NCBI GenBank assembly: GCA_903866485.1
Contig: CAIPNT010000092.1
Location: 1-6,035, forward strand
Source: an uncultured Micrococcales bacterium
Lineage (GTDB): Bacteria > Actinomycetota > Actinomycetes > Actinomycetales > Microbacteriaceae
Direction of reading: 5' to 3'
DNA length: 6,035 nt
A program made the translations under genes and the position numbers. The stretch's first letter is position 1. Each line of letters opens with the position of its first letter. Below are positions 1 to 5,348 of this stretch, one piece after another. Below the pieces are notes generated by a model that searched no databases, was not told where the DNA came from, and worked only from the letters and a program-made list of their open reading frames with translations.

Positions 1-35
1 GCCCACTAGCCGTTTAGTTTCGAGAGAGTATTCTG

Positions 36-587
36 ATGAGCTTCACATTTCCACACGCCGCAGCAAAAAAGCCTGGCTATTCACCAGAACAGGTAGACGA
101 ATTTGTCGCCAAGGCTAGAGAGCAGTTTGCAAACGAACAGGCCCAGCTGGTTAGCGCCACCGATGTTCGTGGCACCGAGTTTGATTTGGTTCACGGAGGT
201 TACGACACGACGATTGTCGACAATGCCATGGACAAGTTGGAAGACACCTTTGCCACCCGCGAGATTGAGCGACAGCGGCTTCAGGGCGGTGAACACTCGA
301 TAGCAGACCGACTAGCGCGAGTGGTTGACATCGTGCAGGGCCGCACCGAGCGACCGAGGCGCAAACGATTCAGCGGCACCGGATTGCTGCTTCGTGGCTA
401 TAGCCGCAAGCAGGTCGATGCCCTCTGTGAGCACATCGAGCGTCACCTCGTGTCTGGTGCGGCAATCACCTTGGATGACGTGCGTCGCATTGTTTTCAAC
501 GCTAAGAGGGGTGGCTATGTTGAAAGTCAGGTTGATGCGTTTATCGACCGCGTGGTCGAAGTTTTGCACATCGAAAACAATCGCTAA
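36..587 (+). CDS. DivIVA-motif protein with four GY..xxVD motifs
   Basis: This 183-residue cytoplasmic protein carries four copies of the DivIVA-type motif: GYSPEQVD (14-21), GYDTTIVD (55-62), GYSRKQVD (121-128) and GYVESQVD (160-167). Each is followed by a short amphipathic helix such as EFVAKAREQF or AFIDRVVEVL. The last copy, preceded by TLDDVRRIVFNAKRGGY, most resembles the N-terminal domain of Wag31/DivIVA. Family knowledge: this domain binds curved membrane at poles and septa, and a coiled coil normally follows. Here no long coiled coil is visible; residues 1-72 and 112-178 look like two paired motif units joined by a basic linker (RPRRKR, 106-111). It is therefore more likely a small partner or adaptor than the main polar scaffold. 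The ATG follows a weak purine run, GAGAGAG at 22-28. The 3' end overlaps the next gene by 71 nt in another frame. The DivIVA call is firm, the exact role unknown. Confidence 0.88.
   Translation: MSFTFPHAAAKKPGYSPEQVDEFVAKAREQFANEQAQLVSATDVRGTEFDLVHGGYDTTIVDNAMDKLEDTFATREIERQRLQGGEHSIADRLARVVDIVQGRTERPRRKRFSGTGLLLRGYSRKQVDALCEHIERHLVSGAAITLDDVRRIVFNAKRGGYVESQVDAFIDRVVEVLHIENNR
504..511 (+). promoter_or_regulatory. Ribosome binding site inside the upstream gene that sets the nuclease start
   Basis: AAGAGGGG lies 5 nt before the ATG at 517 and is the best purine-rich Shine-Dalgarno match near any possible start of the secreted nuclease. It sits wholly inside the coding part of the DivIVA-motif gene. 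This favours ATG 517 over TTG 520 and over ATG 535, which has only AGG 3 nt upstream. Confidence 0.6.
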
Positions 588-1284
588 ATCTCTCTTTACG
601 GCGCTAGCCGTTGGCGCTCTGCTGGCATCCGGGGGCACCTCACCACAGGTAGCCTTTGCCGCCACTAGAAGTGCGGATGCGACATACACGACGGAGGGTG
701 TTGCGAAAGTCAGCGCCGGTTCGGCAATCAAAGCGCTGGCAACGCTTGCTGTCAAGGGCCGTGCAGCTAAGACCGGCTATTCGCGCCAATTATTCAGCGA
801 TGGCTGGGGTCAAATTGGATCATGCGACACTCGCAACTTTATTCTCAAGCGAGACTTGACCCAGATCGCGTGGCGCAGAAATGGCACCTGCCTGGTTGCC
901 TCGGGTGTCTTGAACGACCCTTACACCGGCAGGATAATTCACTTCGTTCGTGGCCTTAAGTCTTCGCTGGCCGTTCAGATTGACCATGTAGTGCCGGTTA
1001 GCGATGCCTGGCAAAAGGGTGCGCAGCAGATTTCATCGGCCCAACGCTATTCGTTCTATAACGACCCACTGAACCTTTTGGCCGTTGATGGCCCAACCAA
1101 TGAGGCAAAGAGTGACAGCGACGCGGCCAGTTGGTTGCCGCCAAACAAGGCATTTAGATGCGCATATGTTGCAAGGCAGATTGCGGTCAAAGCTAAATAT
1201 CGCCTTTGGGTCACGGCAGCCGAAAAGTATGCAATGCAGAACATCTTGGCTTCCTGCCCAGCGCAGCCTTTGCCTTCGAATTAG
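517..1284 (+). CDS. Secreted HNH nuclease, GmrSD_C/DUF1524-like
   Basis: This 255-residue protein is predicted to be exported. It has a basic n-region (1-24), a hydrophobic stretch (about 26-37) and a likely cleavage site AFA|AT after residue 48. The mature part reads as the actinobacterial HNH family: GSCDTRN (102-107), CLVASGVLNDPYTG, IDHVVPVSDAW with the D156-H157 pair, YNDPLNLLAVDG (N182, N186), then NEAKSDSD and WLPPNK. Family knowledge makes H157 the likely general base, with the Asp and Asn residues helping in metal and substrate binding. C103/C125 and C215/C247 could form disulfides, consistent with life outside the membrane. The substrate is probably DNA, but RNA cannot be excluded. 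Its start must lie inside the preceding gene, because no ATG, GTG or TTG occurs in frame between 538 and the hydrophobic segment. Co-transcription with that gene is likely. No immunity partner or toxin-delivery domain is seen, so scavenging or extracellular DNA turnover is the simplest guess. Confidence 0.9.
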   Translation: MLKVRLMRLSTAWSKFCTSKTIAKSLFTALAVGALLASGGTSPQVAFAATRSADATYTTEGVAKVSAGSAIKALATLAVKGRAAKTGYSRQLFSDGWGQIGSCDTRNFILKRDLTQIAWRRNGTCLVASGVLNDPYTGRIIHFVRGLKSSLAVQIDHVVPVSDAWQKGAQQISSAQRYSFYNDPLNLLAVDGPTNEAKSDSDAASWLPPNKAFRCAYVARQIAVKAKYRLWVTAAEKYAMQNILASCPAQPLPSN

Positions 1285-1303
1285 GTGGGAATTTGCCGCT
1301 GTA

Positions 1304-1336
1304 AGCCTCGGCTCTGGCTATAAAAAACAGCCTCGG
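1304..1336 (+). repeat. 8-bp direct repeat AGCCTCGG, two copies 25 bp apart
   Basis: AGCCTCGG occurs at 1304-1311 and again at 1329-1336, in the gap between the nuclease and the transglycosylase gene. The second copy falls in the spacer of the candidate promoter. It could be a regulator site, but two 8-mers in a GC-moderate gap may also be chance. Confidence 0.3.
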
Positions 1337-1343
1337 GTAGACT
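1315..1343 (+). promoter_or_regulatory. Candidate promoter of the transglycosylase gene
   Basis: A -10-like TAGACT (1338-1343) lies 17 nt after a weak -35-like TGGCTA (1315-1320). Transcription would begin near 1350, giving a leader of about 30 nt that contains the AGAGG ribosome site (1370-1374, 5 nt before the ATG). The 95-nt gap is the only one in the 36-3084 plus-strand run, so a promoter here is expected; the exact boxes are a guess. No convincing hairpin followed by a T run is seen for the upstream gene. Confidence 0.35.
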
Positions 1344-1379
1344 GAGATTTTGGGCAATAACTGAACCACAGAGGTTTTT

Positions 1380-2045
1380 ATGGGTAGACACGAGGCCTTG
1401 CGCCCGACGCTGTCGCAGAAGGTTGGCGACTTTGCCGACCGCACCCTAGAGAACACCGGCATTCACCGTCCAACTCTGCCAAAAATTCGCAAGCATTTCT
1501 TTCGACCGGTTTGGGGTTTCTTATTCTCGGTTTGCTGGGTTTTGGTTTCGATTGTTGACCCTTATTCTGGCACCATGGCGAGTGCTGACACCATTCAGGC
1601 CTTTGACTACAACGCGCAAGACCCCACCCAAACATACGGTTATGCCAGCACACAAACTATTAGCTTCACCCGCGGTGGTTTCAACATTCTGACCGGCAAG
1701 GATGCCTCGGCGATGTTCGTTGAGAGCGCTGCAACCCCTTCGCCTGGAACATCTCAGGCATTCGCCTATGCAACGCTTAAAACCATGGGCCTCGGTGAAG
1801 ACCAATATTCATGCCTTGTGAAGCTTTGGAACCGAGAGTCACACTGGAACGTATCCGCTTCAAACACTGGTTCTGGCGCCTACGGCATTCCTCAGGCGCT
1901 TCCGGGCTCAAAAATGGCAAGTGAGGGTCCAGATTGGGAAACTAACCCGCAGACTCAGATTCGCTGGGGCCTTAAATACATTCAGGCCCGCTTTGGCGCG
2001 CCTTGTGGAGCCTTGGCCCACTCGGATCGATTCGGCTGGTACTAA
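1380..2045 (+). CDS. Exported lytic transglycosylase (actinobacterial SLT-like)
   Basis: This 221-residue protein has a long basic N-terminus, a hydrophobic segment (about 44-59) and a possible cleavage site MASA|D after residue 69, so it is exported or anchored. A low-complexity Thr/Ser/Ala-rich linker leads to a C-terminal catalytic domain (about 128-221): YSCLVKLWNRES, then GAYGIPQALPGSKMA, QIRWGLKYIQARFG, and the terminal GWY. E153 in the RES sequence fits the catalytic acid of the lysozyme-like fold. C145 and C209 are placed to form a disulfide. Family knowledge: such enzymes cleave the MurNAc-GlcNAc bond of peptidoglycan to give 1,6-anhydro products, serving wall remodelling and daughter-cell separation. 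The ATG is preceded by AGAGG at 5 nt. Its stop overlaps the next start as TAATG, the first link of a three-gene unit. No wall-binding repeat such as LysM is present. Confidence 0.9.
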   Translation: MGRHEALRPTLSQKVGDFADRTLENTGIHRPTLPKIRKHFFRPVWGFLFSVCWVLVSIVDPYSGTMASADTIQAFDYNAQDPTQTYGYASTQTISFTRGGFNILTGKDASAMFVESAATPSPGTSQAFAYATLKTMGLGEDQYSCLVKLWNRESHWNVSASNTGSGAYGIPQALPGSKMASEGPDWETNPQTQIRWGLKYIQARFGAPCGALAHSDRFGWY

Positions 2046-2347
2046 TGGGTCGAAGCAACCGTCCGAGGCGTTCGAAGCCGCGTGAGGTAGAGGCAGAAGA
2101 CCTAAATCTTGCAGTGGTTCGCATGGGCATTCGTCGCTCTGAAATCAAGCGCGATATCGACTACACCACCCAAACTAGCATCGGCGCCAACGCCGAGAAT
2201 GGCAAGACTTGGGTTTGCCCCCACTGCCACCTCGAGATCGCTAAAGGGCTCAGCCACATTGTGGCCTGGGACACCGTTCGCGGTGTTGAGACGCGACGCC
2301 ATTTTCACAGCGCCTGCTGGAAGTCATTTCAAGGACCACTGCTTTGA
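2045..2347 (+). CDS. Small actinobacterial zinc-ligand protein of unknown function
   Basis: This 100-residue basic protein has a polar N-terminus rich in Arg, Lys and Glu (1-36) and a C-terminal cluster of likely metal ligands: C58 and C61 in CPHC, then H86 or H88 and C91 in RRHFHSACW. That pattern suggests one zinc site in a ribbon-like fold. From memory, similar proteins with a CP.C..EI, HVVAW and RRH.H..CW layout are widespread in Actinobacteria and often annotated as hypothetical or 'ATP/GTP-binding'; no P-loop is visible here, so that label is not supported. The ATG shares a base with the upstream stop (TAATG) and no clear ribosome site precedes it, so translation is probably coupled to the transglycosylase. 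The next gene starts within its stop region. An open frame reaches back to 2003 but would overlap the transglycosylase end, and is less likely. RNA, DNA or protein binding are all possible. Confidence 0.8.
   Translation: MGRSNRPRRSKPREVEAEDLNLAVVRMGIRRSEIKRDIDYTTQTSIGANAENGKTWVCPHCHLEIAKGLSHIVAWDTVRGVETRRHFHSACWKSFQGPLL
2331..2335 (+). promoter_or_regulatory. Ribosome binding site supporting the TTG start of the hydrolase
   Basis: AAGGA ends 8 nt before the TTG at 2344. It is the strongest Shine-Dalgarno match near the start of the alpha/beta hydrolase and argues for TTG rather than the later ATG at 2389. Confidence 0.55.
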
Positions 2348-3084
2348 ACCATATCGTTGAAATTCGCTCTGGAATAGAGCTTCCCGCGATGCGGGAGGCG
2401 GTCACGCTGCTTACCTCCGATGGTCTCAAGCTGGTGGGGGAGTTGGCCTTGCCCGTCGGTGGTGAACCGGTGGCAACCCTGATTACCCTGCACCCGTTGC
2501 CGACCCACGGTGGCTTTATGGATTCACATGTACTGCGCAAGGCTTCGAACCGTTTGCCGGCACTTGCCAACTTGGCCGTGCTCAGATTCAACACTCGGGG
2601 CACCAGTTCACCTCAGGGAACCAGCGATGGCGAGTTTGGTGAGGGCATCACCGAGGTGGCCGACGTTGTTGCAGCGGTGCAGTTTGCCAAGTCACGCGGT
2701 CTGCCAAACCTTTGGTTGGTCGGCTGGTCATTCGGCACTGAACTGGCGCTCAAATATGGTCCAGACCAGGATGTGCTTGGCGCCATCCTGCTATCGCCGC
2801 CGCTGCACCGCACCTCGGATCAAGAACTTGAGCGTTGGAACTCTAGTGGCAAGCGTTTGGTGGCGCTGGTGCCTGAGTTTGATGATTACCTGACCCCAGA
2901 GATGGCGGTCGCGCGCTTTGCCCGCGTTCACGACATTGAGATCATCGGCGTGCAGGGTGCAAAGCACCTGTGGGTGGGTGAGAGCTCGACTACCCGGGTG
3001 CTCAACGAGATTGTTAGAACCGTGAATCCAAGCGCCTATCCGTTGCCCGAGCGGGTTGAACTCGTTACGACTTCGGCTGAATAA
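2344..3084 (+). CDS. Alpha/beta hydrolase (COG2945-like)
   Basis: This 246-residue cytoplasmic protein, with no signal peptide, has the alpha/beta hydrolase layout. HPLPTHGGFMD (50-60) supplies the oxyanion region and LRFNTRG (80-86) follows. The nucleophile elbow GWSFG has S129, an acidic residue is D180 or D181 in EFDDYLTPE, and the histidine is H208 in AKHLW. All three parts of a Ser-Asp-His triad are thus present and in the usual order. The HP.P..GG...D and LRFN.RG signatures recall the COG2945 group, whose substrates are mostly unknown; esterase or peptidase activity is a family-level guess. The TTG start overlaps the upstream TGA (TTGA, 4 nt). ATG 2389 (residue 16) is an alternative, because the fold begins near residue 19. 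The gene closes the plus-strand unit and faces the convergent transporter gene after an 18-nt gap. Confidence 0.88.
   Translation: MNHIVEIRSGIELPAMREAVTLLTSDGLKLVGELALPVGGEPVATLITLHPLPTHGGFMDSHVLRKASNRLPALANLAVLRFNTRGTSSPQGTSDGEFGEGITEVADVVAAVQFAKSRGLPNLWLVGWSFGTELALKYGPDQDVLGAILLSPPLHRTSDQELERWNSSGKRLVALVPEFDDYLTPEMAVARFARVHDIEIIGVQGAKHLWVGESSTTRVLNEIVRTVNPSAYPLPERVELVTTSAE
2382..2396 (+). other. Short GC-rich hairpin early in the hydrolase gene
   Basis: TCCCGC (2382-2387) and GCGGGA (2391-2396) are perfect inverted repeats around a 3-nt GAT loop. The alternative start ATG 2389 begins in the loop and its last base is the first base of the 3' arm. In mRNA this could hinder initiation at that ATG or slow early elongation after TTG 2344. 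No T run follows, so it is not a terminator. Confidence 0.4.
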
Positions 3085-3094
3085 CGGCTGACGA

Positions 3095-3104
3095 AGAACG
3101 TTCT
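3095..3104. other. Perfect 10-bp palindrome at the convergent junction
   Basis: AGAACGTTCT spans the 18-nt gap between the two convergent genes and overlaps the stop codon of the minus-strand transporter gene. It has no loop and no T run on either strand, so it does not look like an intrinsic terminator. No other terminator is visible in this gap. Confidence 0.3.
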
Positions 3105-4155
3105 ATTTGTTCTGCTGGTGGGGTATCAAAAGCTGGCGGATAATCAAGATAATCGAGGCTGCGGCGGGGATGGCCACGAGCGCACCCAACACCCCAAGCA
3201 AGGCGCCGCCGGCGAGTGCCGCAACAACGACCACCGCTCCAGGCACCGAAACGGCCTTGTTCATAACCCGCGGGCTGATCACATAGGCCTCAACCTGCAT
3301 GTAAATGAGGTAGTAGATTGCCGAAATGATTGCCGTGGTAGGCGAGACGCTCAGTGCCACCAGAGTCACAATAGTTGCTCCGGTGATCGAGCCAACCAGC
3401 GGAATCAGGCAAAGCAAGAGCATTATGAAGGCCAGCACCAGTGAGAATGGGATGCCGCAAATTGTCATGAAGATGTAGCTCAGAACCGCGTTAGTTAGAG
3501 CGATTGTGAATTGACCAATAACATAGCGGCCCACCGATGCGGCCACTTGCTCAGATAGATCACGAAACTTCTCGCGCTTGCTGAATGGAACAAGCGAATA
3601 AACAAAGCCCTTGAAGCGATTGAGCGATGCCATGAAATAGAGACTCAAGATGATGATGACGATCGATGCGAAGAAACCGTTGAAAATATTTAGACCCACT
3701 TGAACCACACCACCGAGCATGCGAGGCCAATTGGTTGAGTCGCTCAAAAACTTGGTTGCGCCATCTATTGCGGTTGAGATTGCGCCACCGAACTCGGCAT
3801 CGAGGTGGGTAATCAGGGGAAGATTGCCGAAGCCCATGACAACTGCCGGTGCGTTCTTAATGAAGTTAGCGCCCTGCGATGCAAGGGTTGGCAAAATCGC
3901 CCAGGTTAGGGTTGCCAGAGCGCCGATCAAGACCAAGACAACGGTCAAGATGGCAATGGGGCGTCTCAAGCCGATTTGTTCTAGTTTGCTAACTGCAGGG
4001 TCAAGACCGAGGGCAATAAAGATTGCAGCGAAAACGTAGGTGATGATGTTGGCAAGCGTGGCAACCGCGCCTCCGATAACGAGAGCGCTCAGAACGCCCA
4101 GACCGCCTAGTAGGCCAATCTGAAAGGAGTTGGAGATCTTTATGGGCCCTTGCAT
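3103..4155 (-). CDS. AI-2E family (PerM/UPF0118) membrane protein
   Basis: This 350-residue polytopic membrane protein has hydrophobic segments at roughly 12-33, 36-52, 66-88, 155-175, 212-234, 237-265, 270-288 and 305-338. The long, mostly polar stretch 90-150 would lie outside the bilayer. Family signatures include the early LDPAVSKLEQIGLRRPIA, the LIPLVGSITGA block (250-260), and SPRVMNKAVSVPG followed by GGALLGVLGALVAIP (316-330). Length and motif order match the family. The 'autoinducer-2 exporter' label comes from one enterobacterial member and should not be read as a quorum-sensing role here; other relatives act as ion antiporters. An in-frame TAA 9 nt before the ATG fixes 4155 as the most upstream start. 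Only a weak ribosome site (GGTAAG) precedes it. It lies 28 nt after the coiled-coil gene in the same direction, so the two are probably co-transcribed. Confidence 0.88.
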   Translation of the reverse strand: MQGPIKISNSFQIGLLGGLGVLSALVIGGAVATLANIITYVFAAIFIALGLDPAVSKLEQIGLRRPIAILTVVLVLIGALATLTWAILPTLASQGANFIKNAPAVVMGFGNLPLITHLDAEFGGAISTAIDGATKFLSDSTNWPRMLGGVVQVGLNIFNGFFASIVIIILSLYFMASLNRFKGFVYSLVPFSKREKFRDLSEQVAASVGRYVIGQFTIALTNAVLSYIFMTICGIPFSLVLAFIMLLLCLIPLVGSITGATIVTLVALSVSPTTAIISAIYYLIYMQVEAYVISPRVMNKAVSVPGAVVVVAALAGGALLGVLGALVAIPAAASIILIIRQLLIPHQQNK

Positions 4156-4183
4156 AGTGCCAACTTACCGTCTAGTTAATGAT

Positions 4184-5272
4184 TTAGGCCACTGGCTTGC
4201 CAGCGCTGTCTAACACGGCGCGCAAATTCTTTAGATAGACATCTACAGAATCGCGCTCGGCGGCAATCTTCAAGGTCGATTCGGTGGCCTTGGCAACCTC
4301 GCGAGCCGCAGCGACCTGAGCATTGGCGATGATGCTTCTGGCCTCGGCATCGGCAGATGCGATGATGGCGTCAGCCTTTTGTCGACTCAGGGTAGTGGTC
4401 TGCTGATTGAAAGAAATAGCGGCTGCCTCAAGGGTCTCTGCCTCTAGCCTTGCTGCGTTGGCGCGGGTTAGCGAGTTAGACAGCTGAGAGTTGGCGTCGT
4501 CGAGATATTTTTGAGTGGTGGCCACGGCCTCTTGGTGCTTCTTGAGGTATTCAGCCTCTGCTTCGGCGCGACGGGCGGTCAGTTCGAGTTCAAGGTCAAT
4601 GCGGGCCTGCTCGGTTAGCAGCTCATTGGCAGCATCAAAGTCAAGGTTGCGCGAGTTTTCGCGGAATGCAATCAGCTTGCGCTCGGCGAGGTCTCGCTCA
4701 ACATTCGCCTTTATGGTTTCAATCTCGCGCTTCGCAGCGGCGCGCATCTTGGCAACCTCGGTTGAGATGGCGCCTCGGATAGAGCCAGCCTCGCGAAGCG
4801 CTTCGTCAGCGATGCGAGCGGCCTCTCGCTTGGCCTTGGCGATGATCTCGTCGTAGTCGGCCCGCGCTGCGCCGATGATTCGGTCGCTGCGACGCTGTGC
4901 CTCAGAAACTAGTGCGTCGTAGTAGCCCTTTGCCTCTCCGCGCTGAGCCTCTAGCTCGCCGGCGGCGGCCTTGCGCTTGCGCTCGGATTCTCTCTCTGCC
5001 TCGGCCAACAGGTGGGCTGCCTGGTCTTCTGCCGTGCTGAGAATCAGGGCGGCGCGGGCACCTACACCGGTATAGGTAGGCTTGCCTGCCTCTTGCAGAT
5101 CGGCTCGGGCGCTTTCGAGCGCCTTGCTGGTCTCTTTAAGTTCGTTGGCTAACTGTGCATTCTGGGCGGAGAGCTGCAGAACCTGCTTGCGAAGGTCAAG
5201 CAATGCGTCATCTACTGGGCCGCGCTCGTAGCCACGCAGGGCGACGGGAAATTCGGTCTCTTCGACAGACAA
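4184..5272 (-). CDS. DivIVA-domain long coiled-coil protein
   Basis: This 362-residue protein starts with a DivIVA-type motif, FPVALRGYERGPVDDALLDL (8-27), and is then almost wholly predicted coiled coil, rich in Ala, Glu, Arg and Lys with few Pro or Gly. A PTYTGVG break (65-71) separates the head from the main rod, whose first part, ALILSTAEDQAAHLLAEAE (75-93), recalls actinobacterial DivIVA relatives and the Scy/FilP type of proteins. There are no membrane segments and no cysteines. Family knowledge suggests a cytoskeletal or polar scaffold that organises wall growth or division. It is unlikely to be the canonical Wag31, whose conserved head (LTP.DV...F) is not matched closely. The start is a TTG with AGGAG 7 nt upstream (5280-5284 on this strand). 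A companion membrane protein gene follows. Confidence 0.85.
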   Translation of the reverse strand: MSVEETEFPVALRGYERGPVDDALLDLRKQVLQLSAQNAQLANELKETSKALESARADLQEAGKPTYTGVGARAALILSTAEDQAAHLLAEAERESERKRKAAAGELEAQRGEAKGYYDALVSEAQRRSDRIIGAARADYDEIIAKAKREAARIADEALREAGSIRGAISTEVAKMRAAAKREIETIKANVERDLAERKLIAFRENSRNLDFDAANELLTEQARIDLELELTARRAEAEAEYLKKHQEAVATTQKYLDDANSQLSNSLTRANAARLEAETLEAAAISFNQQTTTLSRQKADAIIASADAEARSIIANAQVAAAREVAKATESTLKIAAERDSVDVYLKNLRAVLDSAGKPVA

Positions 5273-5279
5273 GGTGCTG

Positions 5280-5284
5280 CTCCT
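5280..5284 (-). promoter_or_regulatory. Ribosome binding site supporting the TTG start of the coiled-coil gene
   Basis: Read on the minus strand this is AGGAG, 7 nt before TTG 5272. A strong site at good spacing makes the rare start codon credible and places the DivIVA motif at residue 8, as usual for the family. Confidence 0.65.
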
Positions 5285-5301
5285 AGGCGTTTCGTTAGAA
5301 T

Positions 5302-5319
5302 GGTCACTGGCAGGTAACC
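5302..5319. promoter_or_regulatory. Imperfect inverted repeat in the divergent promoter region
   Basis: GGTCAC, a 6-nt spacer and GTAACC form an inverted repeat with one mismatch (GGTNAC-N6-GTNACC). It sits midway in the 76-nt region between two divergent genes and overlaps the -35-like box proposed for the rightward gene, so it could be an operator acting on both. No named regulator is recognised. Confidence 0.3.
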
Positions 5320-5336
5320 CGCCTCAAGTTTAGCCT
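5307..5336 (+). promoter_or_regulatory. Candidate promoter of the terminal membrane protein gene
   Basis: CTGGCA (5307-5312, four of six matches to TTGACA) and TAGCCT (5331-5336) are separated by 18 nt. Transcription from it would begin near 5343, leaving a very short leader before ATG 5349, so the mRNA might be almost leaderless. The minus-strand gene also needs a promoter here; TTGAGG (5321-5326 on that strand) is a possible -35 but no good -10 is evident. Confidence 0.3.
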
Positions 5337-5348
5337 GATTGGATATCC

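Noticed and set aside
325..516. In-frame upstream extension of the nuclease reading frame
   Set aside because: It would bury the signal peptide in the middle of a protein and overlap most of the DivIVA gene; ATG 517 has a good ribosome site and gives a normal export signal.
312..755. Antisense open frame of 147 codons
   Set aside because: It lies opposite two well-supported genes, has no recognisable motif, and is of a length expected by chance in this base composition.
517..1284. The nuclease as a polymorphic toxin or a restriction enzyme
   Set aside because: There is no delivery domain, immunity gene, methylase or N-terminal GmrSD_N domain; a signal peptide and possible disulfides point to a simple secreted enzyme.
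1285..1379. A c-di-AMP (ydaO-type) riboswitch before the wall hydrolase
   Set aside because: Such riboswitches often precede wall hydrolases in Actinobacteria, but the 95-nt gap is too short for the full fold and no conserved core was recognised.
3095..3114. LexA-like or hormone-element-like sequence AGAACGTTCTATTTGTTCT
   Set aside because: Actinobacterial LexA sites have GAAC-N4-GTTC spacing, while here the half-sites are 0 or 9 nt apart, and the place, between two stop codons, is not a promoter.
3118..3444. Plus-strand open frame opposite the AI-2E gene
   Set aside because: Its product is an unnatural mix rich in His, Asn, Arg and Gln, the typical shadow of a hydrophobic gene read on the other strand.
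4515..4856. Plus-strand open frame opposite the coiled-coil gene
   Set aside because: Ser/Arg/Ala-rich low-complexity product, explained as the reverse complement of Ala/Glu/Arg-rich coiled-coil codons.
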